Shown here one piece after another: positions 12,901 to 23,973 of a stretch of 64,000 bases of DNA. The notes under the pieces were generated by a model that worked only from the letters and a program-made list of their open reading frames with translations, was not told the origin of the DNA and did no database searches. The stretch comes from Sphaerosporella brunnea (Eukaryota; Ascomycota; Pezizomycetes; Pezizales; Pyronemataceae). How positions within the stretch are numbered: the stretch's first letter is position 1; the number at the start of each line of letters is the position of its first letter. The translations under genes and the position numbers were made by a program. The stretch is from positions 1-64,000 of the forward strand of contig VXIS01000075.1 of assembly GCA_008704415.1 (NCBI GenBank), given 5' to 3'.

Positions 12901-15900
12901 CCCGAGTTTGCCCGACGTCGTCTCTGGACGGCGGCGATATCTGGCAGGAGCCTGCGCAGGAGAGATCTTGTTGGCGATCATGAATTTCCCGGTGCACGTG
13001 GGGGGGGGGGGGCTGCTTCTCAATCTGCTCTAAAATAGACTGCCCACACAACAGTGTCACACACACCCTCCCGCCTCCCGTATGTACCTGCATAAATATA
13101 CAAAGCTTGGAAGGTTGTGTTGTGTAGGGAGTAAGTAGGTAGGTAGCCCGAGAGGATCCGAAAACTCATCCGAGGCGTTTTCAACTAACTTCGAGGTTTC
13201 GGCAAAGCTTCGGGGATCGTTCGGTATAGCGTGCACAGCTGGAGGATACCCATTCATTCTTCCAATTGCCTGCTCGGTACCTATGCTAGGTACTGCATAT
13301 CTGTTCTGCAGACACACCTAAGTAACGCTCGTTTGCTGGTAGGTAACATCGTCGTCTTGTGGGGAGTGGTACAAAACGCGGGGAGGAGATTGTTCCAGCA
13401 CCTTTTTCGAGGTGTATATAATTGACGGTTTGTATCTGCGGGGAATTGTGCGACCCATAAAGATAGAAACAGCATTTTATGGGGACGGCGGGGGGCGGGG
13501 GCAATGCAATGCCTACTCCAGTTCCAAATTATCTCTCTCGTTTCTTGCAGAAATACAAATACTCAGAACAGTCAGTCATGTTACCCGTGTATTCCCGATC
13601 TGCAACATGGAAGACGTCGACGCGCTGCATGCCTGCGACTCTTCTAAAACAAAAGAACGTTGGGGGATAAGTATATTGTTGCTCCTTCCCCCCCCCCCCC
13701 ACACACGCCATCTGCCGGGTTGGAGGCTCTTGATAACTGTGGGGAGGAAAAGCCGCTGGCCCGAAACATCTGGCAAGAGGAAAAAAAAGGAATTCTGGAA
13801 TCTCCAACAGAGCTGGTGTTTTTTTTTTTGAGTGCTTTCTTAACTGCCGTCCACCACCCCCACCATATTCTACGTTGTGGGGCTTATTGAAACTCGATAC
13901 ATTACTATAACAAGAACCCCCCGGGTTTATCGGTGCTGCTTGCTGTATGTATTCACACTGATACAGGGTGAAACAACGACGACGACACTGAACTGTACTT
14001 ATTCAGTTGTTTCACCAGTGCCAGCTTTCTATCTGACTATATGCGCATCGGAGTTGCGAAAATACAGAATTGTAGAACATGCACATTGGGGGTAGGTAGG
14101 TAAGCATTTAGCAGGAATCCTTTGAAAATGCCGCAACTCCTTCCTCCCTCTCTCTCTTGGAGACAACAACCGTATCGTAGTTTATGCCAATACGGATTTG
14201 GGGGGGGGGGGGGGGTTTGTTGCAAATGCCGCACGCAGGACACAAGAGCGGTGCCGAGAAAAGAGAGAGAGAAAGGCAAATGCCGCATATATATGCCAAC
14301 CCTAGCAACTACCACCCCCCTATCTGGCGAATATCGAGATCACGCACGAAAGTCGGTTTTTTCATATATATTTATTATACTAAGTACCTACCTAGGTACC
14401 TAGGTAGGTATATAAGTCTGCCGGTTTGACTTCTACGTACCAACAAGTCACTGGAATGTAAGGGTTCAGAGAGTGGCTTTCATCAGCACAATTGTTTGAA
14501 ACGGCTCCCACTGTGTTGGTTGAGTAGGTCGTGATGAAGGCGGTGACGATGATGAGCTTGTCGGCGATGTTCAAGTTGATGGTGTTGACAGGTCGACAAT
14601 GCCCGCACCATCACCGCCCGGGTGTGGCTGAGCATGGAACAATACCGCACAAGGGAAATCAATGCGCAGCACTTCTGTTGATAACTGCAATCCCGTAGCA
14701 AGTACTTATGGGAGCTAGCACTACGTACCGCACCGAAAGACGAGGGCGTCTTGTTATATAGTATTCTACATGTACACATGTAGAAGACATACATCAAGTA
14801 AATATATACCGTATTTTTTGGATCGAAAGGCTGTCCTTACGGTAAGGCGCCACCAAGAAATCAACAGCGTTTTTTTCCATCCAGCAAGTGATGGGCTCGC
14901 CTCAGTACGACTGCTGAATATCCAGCATTTTTCAGCCACGATGAGAACGCGAGTTGGGAGGGCTTCATCCACCGAAGTCCAAGTCCCAGAGGCTTACTCC
15001 CCCCATCTCCAAAAACTACATACCGTCGCTCATTTCTCGGTCTGGATAAATCTTTTTCCTTGTCGGTTTCTTCGTGGCCAACACGGACTTTGCCGTCAGA
15101 GAGGCCATACATGCCATGGACTTCGATGCAGGTTACTCAGTCCGGCCATTGCATATATCCCGGAGACTTATCTGTGGGTTACGCCACAAAATGCACACCA
15201 GATATGCATATGCAGTGTGGCACACGAAGGGGAAAAAGCTTAATAAAATGGTGGGGGTGGTGGTGCTGGCCGACATGCACTTCAAACACGCCACTTTTTG
15301 TATTATCCACATGAACTTTGATCATGATCATGATGGGGGGGGTATGTATATCAGGATCCAGAGCATTGTCTACCACCCCCTCGGTAGCTTTTGACATGTG
15401 TTAGCTATGTTGCCTGCACTTCTACCCCAAGGGTCAATTTACCTAGCTAGTCGCGCGCGGGGAGTCACAAAGCATATTTTTTTCAATTTTATTTTATTTA
15501 TGTTTTGACTTCCGATTCAACAAAACAAGGCTTGACTCAAGCCTCGTATGCAGCCAGCGCCAGCTAGCTATACATCTCATGCACAAGGAAAACCCAAATC
15601 GAACCCGCCAACCAGGTTTCCTCCCCCCTCCCCCCCCAACGGTCCGTGCAAGAATAGGTGCTCTCCGCTGCAAGCAGAGAGTACATACGTACGTCTGTAT
15701 GTGGCTGCAAATAGAACACAACTGGAGGTCTCATCCCGACGCAGGGTATGCTTCTGAGCCAACGGGTGACTGAGGTTTTGCGGTGTCTTCCCCTCGCCTG
15801 CCCGCACAACACACACATGCAGGATGGGATGTCAAAAGATACGGTATGTGTGCAGCCATATTGCAAGATATCTACCCGCTGTGCAGGCAGGCGTTGATAG

Positions 15901-18900
15901 GAGACAAGCTTGATAGCGATGCCATATGGTCCACGGATTCATGTGTCTCCATGGCTCACAAAAGGGCTCCCATTCGCTGTCGGCAGTTTTCCTCAATCCT
16001 CCCCCCACGAGTGATAATCCGTGTCGACGATATTAACGTTGCAGAACAGGGAAACTCGTCAAAGCGCTCATCAAGCCATATGCAAGATCTCACCGCAAAA
16101 ATCCAGATCTCTCCCCAACCTTTTCCTTCCGAGCAGCTGCAGCAGGCTTCCCTTCCCCACCCTTGTTTAGCGTTGCTGTTTTCTTTTTGTGTTTTTGCTA
16201 TTGGGCCGATAAGTTTACATACATCGTTCACCCCCCACACACATGGCAACGCTGCGTTTATGGATCTCAACATGTGGGGACGATCTTGCATCGCGGAGAT
16301 GGAGGCACTTTTTTCCGTGCGATGAAGTGTGTGTGATGTGGCTCCCAAAAAGCAAAAAATCGAAAAAAAAAAAACAACAAATAAACAAATAACAAACTTA
16401 CGAACGTGAATGGTTCAAGTCATCTCGGCAATTTTTTTTTTTGGTGGGGTGGGCCGCATGTTTGCGGAGTGCGCCGCGGGAGACGCGGCAAGGCGGAGAG
16501 GTTGCTTTTTGTGGGGGACACGGAGGAGAAGGGGTGGAAGGAGAGTGATATCTTGTGTTTGAACTTCTTGTTCCGCGTTTGAAAACACCGCTGCATGCTT
16601 ATCGGATCAGAAGAGCAAACAAACGTGTACGGCCGTCGTATCCGTTTGTAAATGCTCGCACATGGGCAAATAAAAACCGGCGACCTTTGATCCCGATGTT
16701 GCGCGCGGGGGTTACCGTTACCAATGGAGATGCCATCATCAATATATATCTCGCGTTCGAAGGATATTGAGTTGGGTAAAACATGCATATGTTAACAAGA
16801 AGGCTAGGTATAAGGTGTACCCCAGCTTTCGGATCAAAAAAAGAAAAAAAGGCAGGGCTGTACAGTAGACAGGCTGGCAATTCCGCAGTTGCATGCGATA
16901 AAACATCAGACATGGCATCATCATCACATTCGAAAAAAACTGTTGAGGGAAAATTTCGCCCGCCTTGCCCCACATACATATGATTCCACGCATGAGATCT
17001 CTCCTGACTTTCAATTGACTTGACCCAGCGCAAATCCCGCGAGGGTTCCTAGTCTAGAGATTTCATGCGTTTCGCCTTCTCTCTCGCTCGCTCGCCACTT
17101 CATCCGGCCCGGGGGCGGGGCCTTTAGCGCGGGCTTGCGATGTTGAGGGGTCCAAGCGGGAATGCGCGGAGTCTGGCCGGCTCTTTGCTTTGAGTGTCTG
17201 GCGATGTCGTACCACCGCCACTGAAGAGAGTGGCGGACCTTCCTTTCCATGCTGTTGCGTGAACGTTTGTATAGTTACATGTATAGTATGGTACTTTTAC
17301 CGGTAGATATGTACCTTCAAAATGCTGACCAACGAAACTGGCCCATAGCTAGCTATGTAAATAGCTCTACGCAAGCTTCCATTCTCAGCCGAAACGGTTG
17401 TTATCGGCCTACCGGAGTCGTCGGCAGGATTTTCGAAATGATGAAAGCACTTCGGCTCAGGGCCTGGGGATCCCGGCGCTTGAGGAAAGTAGGGCACTTT
17501 TACTCCACAATGAAGGCAAGCAGGCAAGCAACACGGGAAGAGGAAACGGGAGTGACTGGAGTACATATGTACACTCTCCAGAGGCGGCGGCTTGGAGCAC
17601 GGGGCATCCATGCACGGCTGGCCTTCGCAAGTTGATCAGAAATTAAAACGGAGGTCGATAATTGAGGGTACTCGGGCAAGGTTCTGAGCCTAACTACGTA
17701 TACTCTGCTGCAGAACTCATTCGCCATTGGCATGTTTTCGGTCATGATCGACCAGGGGTCCACTCAACCAATACATACCTCAAGCTCATGCTTCACCAAC
17801 AATCACACGACATGATCAATATCAGCGTGCCGGCGACTTTCACCAGCGCCACACCACGCCTGGGTGTGAGTCCTCGGGAACGAAACAAGCACTCTAGAAT
17901 AAGTGCTACCCAGCCCCTTATTATTACTGACTTATTTGGAGATTTTCGCTTCGTCGCGGCGCTCGGCACGGAAGTGATTTGTGGTGATCATGGAGGGATG
18001 AAATGGCTCTCCTGTGGGGGCATGCTTTCTATAACTACTGCGTTACTACTGCTTTACCGCTATCGATCATGGATCCGGACCTGAGGTCTAGTGCCGAAAG
18101 TTCTTATCACCTGAAGGGAGGGAGCTTCGGGCTGAATCATGGCATACCTAGTTGACCTCGGATGCAATCATGTGGATTCCGTTTGTGCGTTGCTTTGCGC
18201 CGAAGGTCGAGTGATAGAGGGCAAGTTAACGCTCGGCCCACCAGGGAAAAAATAAAGAACCATTGGAGAATATGATCTGTATAGGCCTTGAATCACGGGC
18301 TCAGGCGCCTTGGCCAAGCCCGATAAAGTGATAGTTCATGATACACCAACTTTCAGGCGCCGGCTTTCCCCAACGCTTTAGCCAAATGGCAATGAGTCCA
18401 GACGAGAAAGGCAACTACTTGTTCCGAGCTCTTTGTCAGTTCAGGGGCTGAAGGATAGATTGGCATGTTTAGAAGCTCGGATTGGAGAACATGAGCCAAT
18501 GTTAAAGACACTCGTACGTTTGTCATCTGTCAGGCGTTACCCTTATTCTAACATACTTTCCAGGCCTCGTCGAAAGCTGTATGCTTAAGGATCGTCGCGA
18601 ACATAGCGATATCAAAAGCTCGGTCAGAGTACCTCAAGCTTTTTGAAAACATTCAGGCGATCCTCGTACTCTACCTGGGCATCCATAGTTAAGGAGTTTT
18701 CGGGCCGGGACCCATTGGACATTCAGTTCAAGAATGCCCCCCACTCAGTAGCCAGAAAGGGTAGGTTGGCTAACGAGTGATACCTGATGAAGCAATCAAC
18801 ACACACGGGTGCTCCTGTTGGGACATTGGTAGTGTAATCGACAGCTGAAAAGCTCTGCAGCTCTACCTGATTCTGGTACGTTCCGCAGCCCCGGCTGGCA

Positions 18901-19840
18901 GCCTGCCAGCAAGGTGGCAAGTGCTGCAAAGTAGGGCTCGATAAATAACGTTGAGCCTGTCAGTGAGAGATCATGATGATCCGTCGCCCACTACCCTATA
19001 CCACATCTATATCCCCGCCCACGTGAATAATGCCGCCCACAAGAAATACTGAGCTTAAGGAGGGTTCACAGTGTTTGGACAATGGACACCCGGACTTTAA
19101 GTAAAGTGCTAGTGGTCTCGCGACCTGGGCCTAAAACTGATACCGAAGACTGCCCGATGCGCCGAGTTGCCGTTGGGCGACCGAAGGTCATCAAACGAGC
19201 GGCGATGGAGGGCATCTTCCACGTGGCCGCTGGCATGTGGACCCTTAGACAGGGGGATGCCGTTTAGCCCGCGGAATGACGCCACTGGTATCCGGCTCAA
19301 CCCCATGAATCGATCTCGTGCCAACCCGAATACAGACCTCACGAAGGTGAGGTTTTCAAACCATTCTACCACGGCAGTGGGGGGGAGTTGACGGTGCGGG
19401 GATGCTAGAGTTGGGTGTTAACTAACTAATTAGATAGATACGGTCGCAGAAGCTGAATCCACCACGGGTGGGTATGTGCATATCTGCGGAACCACCGGCC
19501 AGATAGAGCAGAAGGTGACGATGGCCATCAGCTTGACACCGCTTACCTACGGCCTACTAGGTAGACTCTCCGGGGTCCTGGCTGAATAAGGCTATCCGAA
19601 CAGGCGGCGCCTGCGGCTATTGCTAGAGCCGCCCAACGGTACCTCTCTCTCTCTTTCGTCCCGCCGCCCGTGCCCCCGCGTTTTGTCGCAGGAAGACGGG
19701 TGGCCTGTTTCGCCGAGGGCTCACGCACTCTACACACACACTTCATCTGCTCCTTACTGTCGCCTTTGAAAACTTTCATCACGATGTGGATAGAATTCTA
19801 ACAAGTATCTGAGTTTCATTGAGCGCGGGCAGGAGTTTCC
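9953..19840. other. About 10 kb without a recognisable gene
   Basis: On both strands I see only short open frames without domains, conserved motifs or plausible intron-joined continuations. Local features are CA/CATA microsatellite DNA (10567-10622), repeated TAGGTAGG/CCTAGG steps (around 13125-13145 and 14385-14412), and poly-G or poly-C runs (12999-13010, 13689-13700, 14201-14214). Base composition looks ordinary rather than extremely AT-rich, so classic RIP-flattened heterochromatin is not obvious by eye. Confidence 0.6.
10567..10622. repeat. CA/CATA microsatellite
   Basis: Alternating ACAC and ACAT units form a simple repeat inside the gene-poor region. It gives spurious Thr/His- or Val/Cys-rich open frames on both strands. 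Confidence 0.85.
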
Positions 19841-19844
19841 CGGC

Positions 19845-20546
19845 AGGTTCGATTTTACGTGGGCCACAGTTCAGAAACTTAGCAGCCTCACCTTAAAGCT
19901 AGTCCAGGCTTTTTTCGGGGGAGGTCGATGGGAAGATAGAACCCCTGGATGAATATCTGGCTCGCATGTTCCCAGCACAGGATGATTGGACTTCCCTTCG
20001 CCAGGCGTTTGATGGAAAGGGCGAAAAGTTCAAGTCGGACACTTTCAATGGAACCTGGCATGGTGAAGCCATGCTGACCAGTCTTTACCTCCTGCGTTAC
20101 GAGGATCAAGCGCATGTTGTAGTCGATGAACGCTGCGGCTGCTTTTGGGAGTTAGATTTTTTGTGTGGCACGACCGCGCTGACGTAATGCACTTGTCGTT
20201 CCAAACAAAAATTCGACACCCAAACACATTGTAAGTATTCAGATTGCAATCCCCGGCAGTCATCCAACGTACACGGCCTGCGCCCTACCCCATTTCTTTT
20301 TAAAATAGTACGCTTAGAAAGTAGCCGGATGCACTCGAGGCTCGATTGAAGAAAAAGCTGGAGCAGGAACTGGACATCGCCAACAACGAGCGAAGTTACG
20401 ACTATGGGCCAAAAGCGCTGAAACACGTCCTTCGCATGGAGGACTGGATGGACACGCTTGCCGTTAGTGAAGCTGCGAGTACCTACCACCAATTCACCGA
20501 CAAACCTAGTTGGCAGCCGGAATCGAAAAAGCGGAAGCTTGGTTAG
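19845..20546 (+). pseudogene. Decayed OTT_1508-like deaminase-family gene (tentative)
   Basis: Three pieces in different frames read like one protein. A segment from about 19930 has FNGTWHGEAMLTSLYLL, resembling the H-x-E active-site helix seen as VHCEA-AL in fungal OTT_1508-like deaminases. A second segment near 20220-20300 has IPGSHPTYTACALP, like the GTH-(x)-T-PCALP motif of that family. A final 72-residue frame (from about 20325 to 20546) is charged and helical and ends in KKRKLG. The expected Cys-pair motif between the first two pieces is not readable in a single frame and stops intervene. Frame changes without convincing splice sites suggest a broken gene. The family assignment rests on motif memory only. 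Confidence 0.35.
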
Positions 20547-21028
20547 ACCTTCTTGGTCTTCACCTCAATGGATGGGTGGAAATCTGGACCTCGAAGGCCG
20601 TTTGGATGCTTTTTCTCTCTCTTCTCTCATGCATGAGGGTGTCTTGTCGTTCCATGTTAGTGAGCCGGCTGTATATGGAGCAGTGCGTTTATTTTCTTTG
20701 TTAGCTGTACCACGAGAAATGTGAATGGCCCAGGAGTGTGGAGATTGTTTTCCTGGAAAGCTATCAGGATGGGTTGCTGGTACACCGACTCATGGGAGAA
20801 ATTGGCTCGACAAGATGACTTCCACCAGGAAAATATCGTGTACGTCGCACTACTTGATTCCTAATAAACAGACAGAACATCTCCACACAGAGTTTTGAAA
20901 CGGCCAATGACCTAGTCAATGGAACTGAACAGAGTAGAACTGAGGTTCAGATGAAAGTTTTCGTAAATAGGGATAAACAATCCGGGGCGCTCTATTCTTT
21001 CAACGCTGATATATATAAAGAAGTATTC
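20547..21028. other. Intergenic interval
   Basis: No gene, RNA or repeat recognised. It separates the deaminase-like relic (plus strand) from the 3' end of the dehydrogenase gene (minus strand). Confidence 0.5.
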
Positions 21029-22325
21029 CTACTTCCGGTTATCGAATTCCAAGCCACTTTCCTTCCGCACAGCGCCATAGATTCTACAACCACAGATTAG
21101 CATTTGGAACTCGCCGAAACTTTTCAGATAAAAACTACTCACGCTGGCAGGTCACCCTTTTCGCCGACCACCTCCTTAACAACCTTCAGATGGTCATCGG
21201 CCACTTTCGCAATCTTTAAGTCGACGCCAACGCTGCCTGCCAGGCGGATTGCATGGCCGGCATCCTTCCTCGCCAGATCAACCGCAAACAGTGGGTCCTC
21301 GCGCATGTAATCGCCCGAGCGCATGCGGCTGCAGTATGCCCCGAACGGGGCAGGCATCATGTGCTCGAGGAACTGTTGCAGCATATCCCCGCCGAGCCCG
21401 GATTTCTCGGCCCAGGTGAGGCCCTCACCCAGAGTCTCGACCATGCTGAGGATGAACGAGTTGCCGGTGATCTTGAGCAGGCTCGCCTGGCCCGGCTCAC
21501 GGCCGCTCATGTCGATGACGGAGCGTGCGATCACGCCAACGAAGAAGGGCTGGAGTTTTGCGACGAGGCTGGCCTCGCCGGCTGGTACGACGACGAGCTT
21601 GCCGGCATCGGCCATGGCCGGGACTCCAAAGACTGCGATGTGGTTGACATGTCAGCCAAAAAATATCCATCTGCATGCAATTCTGCAACGTACCTGGTGC
21701 AGCCACAAACTGCCCCCCCGCATCCGTTATCAGTTTTGCAACCGCATTGGTAGACTCCGGCAGGATAGTCGAGGTCTCGACGAACAGTTTTCCAGCAAGC
21801 GACCCCGCCTTCACGACGGTCTCGTATAGACTCAGCACGCTGGCATCATCGCCCAGAGACGTAAACACGATGTCTGCCGAGTTTACCGCCTCGGCCACGG
21901 TAGTGACAACCTGCACTGCTGCAGAGTTCGGGAGCGCCGCCGCAAACTCCTGGGCCCGCTGGTGCGTGCGGTTTTGGATTACCAATGGGTGCACAAGGTT
22001 GGCTTTCAGCGCTATATTACGCGCCATGCCCTGGCGTTTTCTATTAGCATCCGTGATACGAGTGAAAAAGTGCGGGGCCAATCTCAGAAGCTCTTGAGGC
22101 TTGTGGAGTTATGGAACACCAGATATCACTCGGATGTGGATTTCTTTGCATCATCATGTCACCGGTGCACCTCGCACGGCATATGAGGAAAAGGGGCAGG
22201 CAGGCACACGAGCATGAAGCACTCGGAGCACAGGCCGAGTCTGACACAGGTAGAACACAAATCGAAATTTCTATACATACCCTCCCCATGTTGCCCAACC
22301 CAATCCATGCAACACGGTGCGCCAT
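21029..22325 (-). CDS. 3-hydroxyisobutyrate-dehydrogenase-like NAD(P)-dependent oxidoreductase
   Basis: This is a member of the beta-hydroxyacid dehydrogenase family, which oxidises 3-hydroxy acids with NAD(P)+. Four exons (22325-22281, 22030-21694, 21632-21143, 21083-21029) join to 308 residues, normal for the family. The introns have donors GTATGT, GTACGT and GTGAGT, and GCTAAT branch sites before CAG/TAG. The Rossmann motif GLGNMG is at residues 9-14, split off on a 15-codon first exon. The catalytic-lysine region reads LLKITGN (K181). The last exon supplies the typical C-terminus IYGAVRKESGLEF; without it the frame would stop early at GDLPA. The first intron is long (250 nt). The true substrate cannot be told from sequence. 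Confidence 0.88.
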
Positions 22326-23521
22326 GCTTTTTTAACGTGGGGCTCGTTCGAATTGGCGTGTCTTGGTCGGAAGGAGAAATCAGGCGCGTGCTCAAGGCTG
22401 CAGTGCTGATTGGATTGATTGGATTGGAAACGGAGAATTGCAACTTGGAATATTTTCTTTCAATGCTGCTGATGATAGCTATGGCTTGGGGGTTGCGCGG
22501 GTGGTGGTTGGTGCGATGGCTTTTGTAGAGTAGGCAGCTCGGAATTGATGACAAAAAGCCCTGGTAGAAATCCTCTCCTCCCCCGCCCGAAATGCCCCCG
22601 CCCGAAATGTCCCCGCCCGCCCCTCTCCTGTATGCATTTCTGGGATTACGCACGCCAAAACATATTTCCGCTCATGATTGCCCAGTGCTCACTGAGTCAG
22701 AGATCTAGATACCGAGTTCACCGGATGCTCTGGCGATGCAGCTGGCAGGATCCTTGTGCAGAACAAGGCTTGGCTGTTCTGGGAAGTGAAGCTCTCCATC
22801 ACTTCGGCTTTGTCGACGCAGCAAGTGCCGTAGCCGAGGAGCTGGCGATATGTAGATAACGGACGTGTGTATTCCGGCCAAGCAAGGCGTCGTTCGTCCA
22901 TCTCAGCGTGTGCCATAATGCTGACCATGGATGGTATCAGGCTCTGTGTTTTGATATCTAAGGACGTTTCAAGAGTATCTAGATGCCATCGAGTTCAGAT
23001 GAATGCTCCCAAGATTCTTCGTGGGGGATTGCCACAGAGCGCATCTCGCGCAAGACATAGATATACCTACATAGGCGTATCAATTGAACGCAGCCTTTTG
23101 CGACGAGATGGAGGCAGTAGCAGTATCAACAGTTTTTTTGCTTGAGGTTTATTGTTTTGCGGTCTTGACAAATGAAACCCCCATGCCTTCTCCACACCCT
23201 CGTGCCCCCACTCCGGATACATGATTCGACAGCGACGAATTATGTAAGTACTCCAGGGCGGAGACGGAAAACCAGTCAGCGGCGGCCTTCATGCCCCTGC
23301 ACGAGCGCTCGCTTCTACTAGCACGATGTGCTTGGGATGAGCTCTTGGCGATATCGAAGCTGGCGAGAACGTTCGGTCGAACGTGGACGTTTGTTCGACG
23401 AAGAAGCAATCGTTTCTTCCTAGAGAACTGCTGCAGCGATCCCCAGAGACGACATCGCGATCGCCGCAGCCACCCAGCCCATGATACTATGTATGCCCAA
23501 CGCCGCCCGTGGCAAAGTTCC
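22326..23521. other. Intergenic interval between dehydrogenase and ENA pump
   Basis: No gene is supported. A minus-strand frame at 23149-23652 is Arg/Ser-rich with no domain. A tandem CGCCCGAAATG-type duplication lies around 22585-22615. This is the shared 5' region of two divergently transcribed genes. Confidence 0.5.
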
Positions 23522-23567
23522 CTTGGCTGCAGCTGAAAACAAAAGCAACCTCTGCCAAGCCGCCAAG
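23522..23567 (+). promoter_or_regulatory. Cluster of three PacC-core (GCCAAG) motifs upstream of ENA
   Basis: GCCAAG occurs at 23554-23559 and 23562-23567, and its complement CTTGGC at 23522-23527, all within 46 bp and 407-452 bp before the ENA start codon. PacC, the alkaline-pH transcription factor, binds GCCARG in filamentous ascomycetes, and ENA-type pumps are alkaline-induced PacC targets in Aspergillus. The presence of palA, an upstream component of the same pathway, at 30.2 kb strengthens the reading. Occupancy is inferred. Confidence 0.5.
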
Positions 23568-23705
23568 CCGGCGACGATCCGAAAAATTTTGCGGTTGCAC
23601 CCGTATCAACAGCGACCAGAGCGGCATACATACTGTCGATTGCACTGCACATAAAAGCTACGCGTTCCCGCTATCTCGCTGTGCTTCCTGCTTTTCTTTG
23701 TACCT

Positions 23706-23893
23706 CCCCACAACCCGCTCCCCAATCAATCCGTCCGCCCCCAAAGCTAAAACACACTCCCGCTGCCAACTCCCCGTCACCCATTCAGCATTCTGTCCTC
23801 TGAGACACCTGCCTCTCTAGGTGCTTTATCTATGTTCTGACACAAATCCCCTCAACTATCAGTAAACAAAGTCACACAAAAACACCCGCGGGG
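23706..23893. promoter_or_regulatory. Two CreA-type (SYGGRG) motifs in the ENA proximal promoter
   Basis: CCCCAC (complement GTGGGG) lies at 23706-23711 and GCGGGG at 23888-23893, both matching SYGGRG within 270 bp of the ENA ATG. Yeast ENA1 is glucose-repressed through Mig1, the CreA counterpart. Six-base degenerate motifs are common by chance, so this is only suggestive. Confidence 0.3.
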
Positions 23894-23973
23894 CTGTAAG
23901 CGAATAGTGCCTACAGCATCGTCGCAACAACTTCTTCAAAATATCTCAATCAACTTCCTCATCAGTTCAGCGT

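Noticed and set aside
23149..23652. A 167-residue minus-strand frame upstream of ENA
   Set aside because: Arg/Ser/Cys-rich without motif; another frame gives a 20-residue hydrophobic stretch, but with immediate stops, so no gene model could be built.
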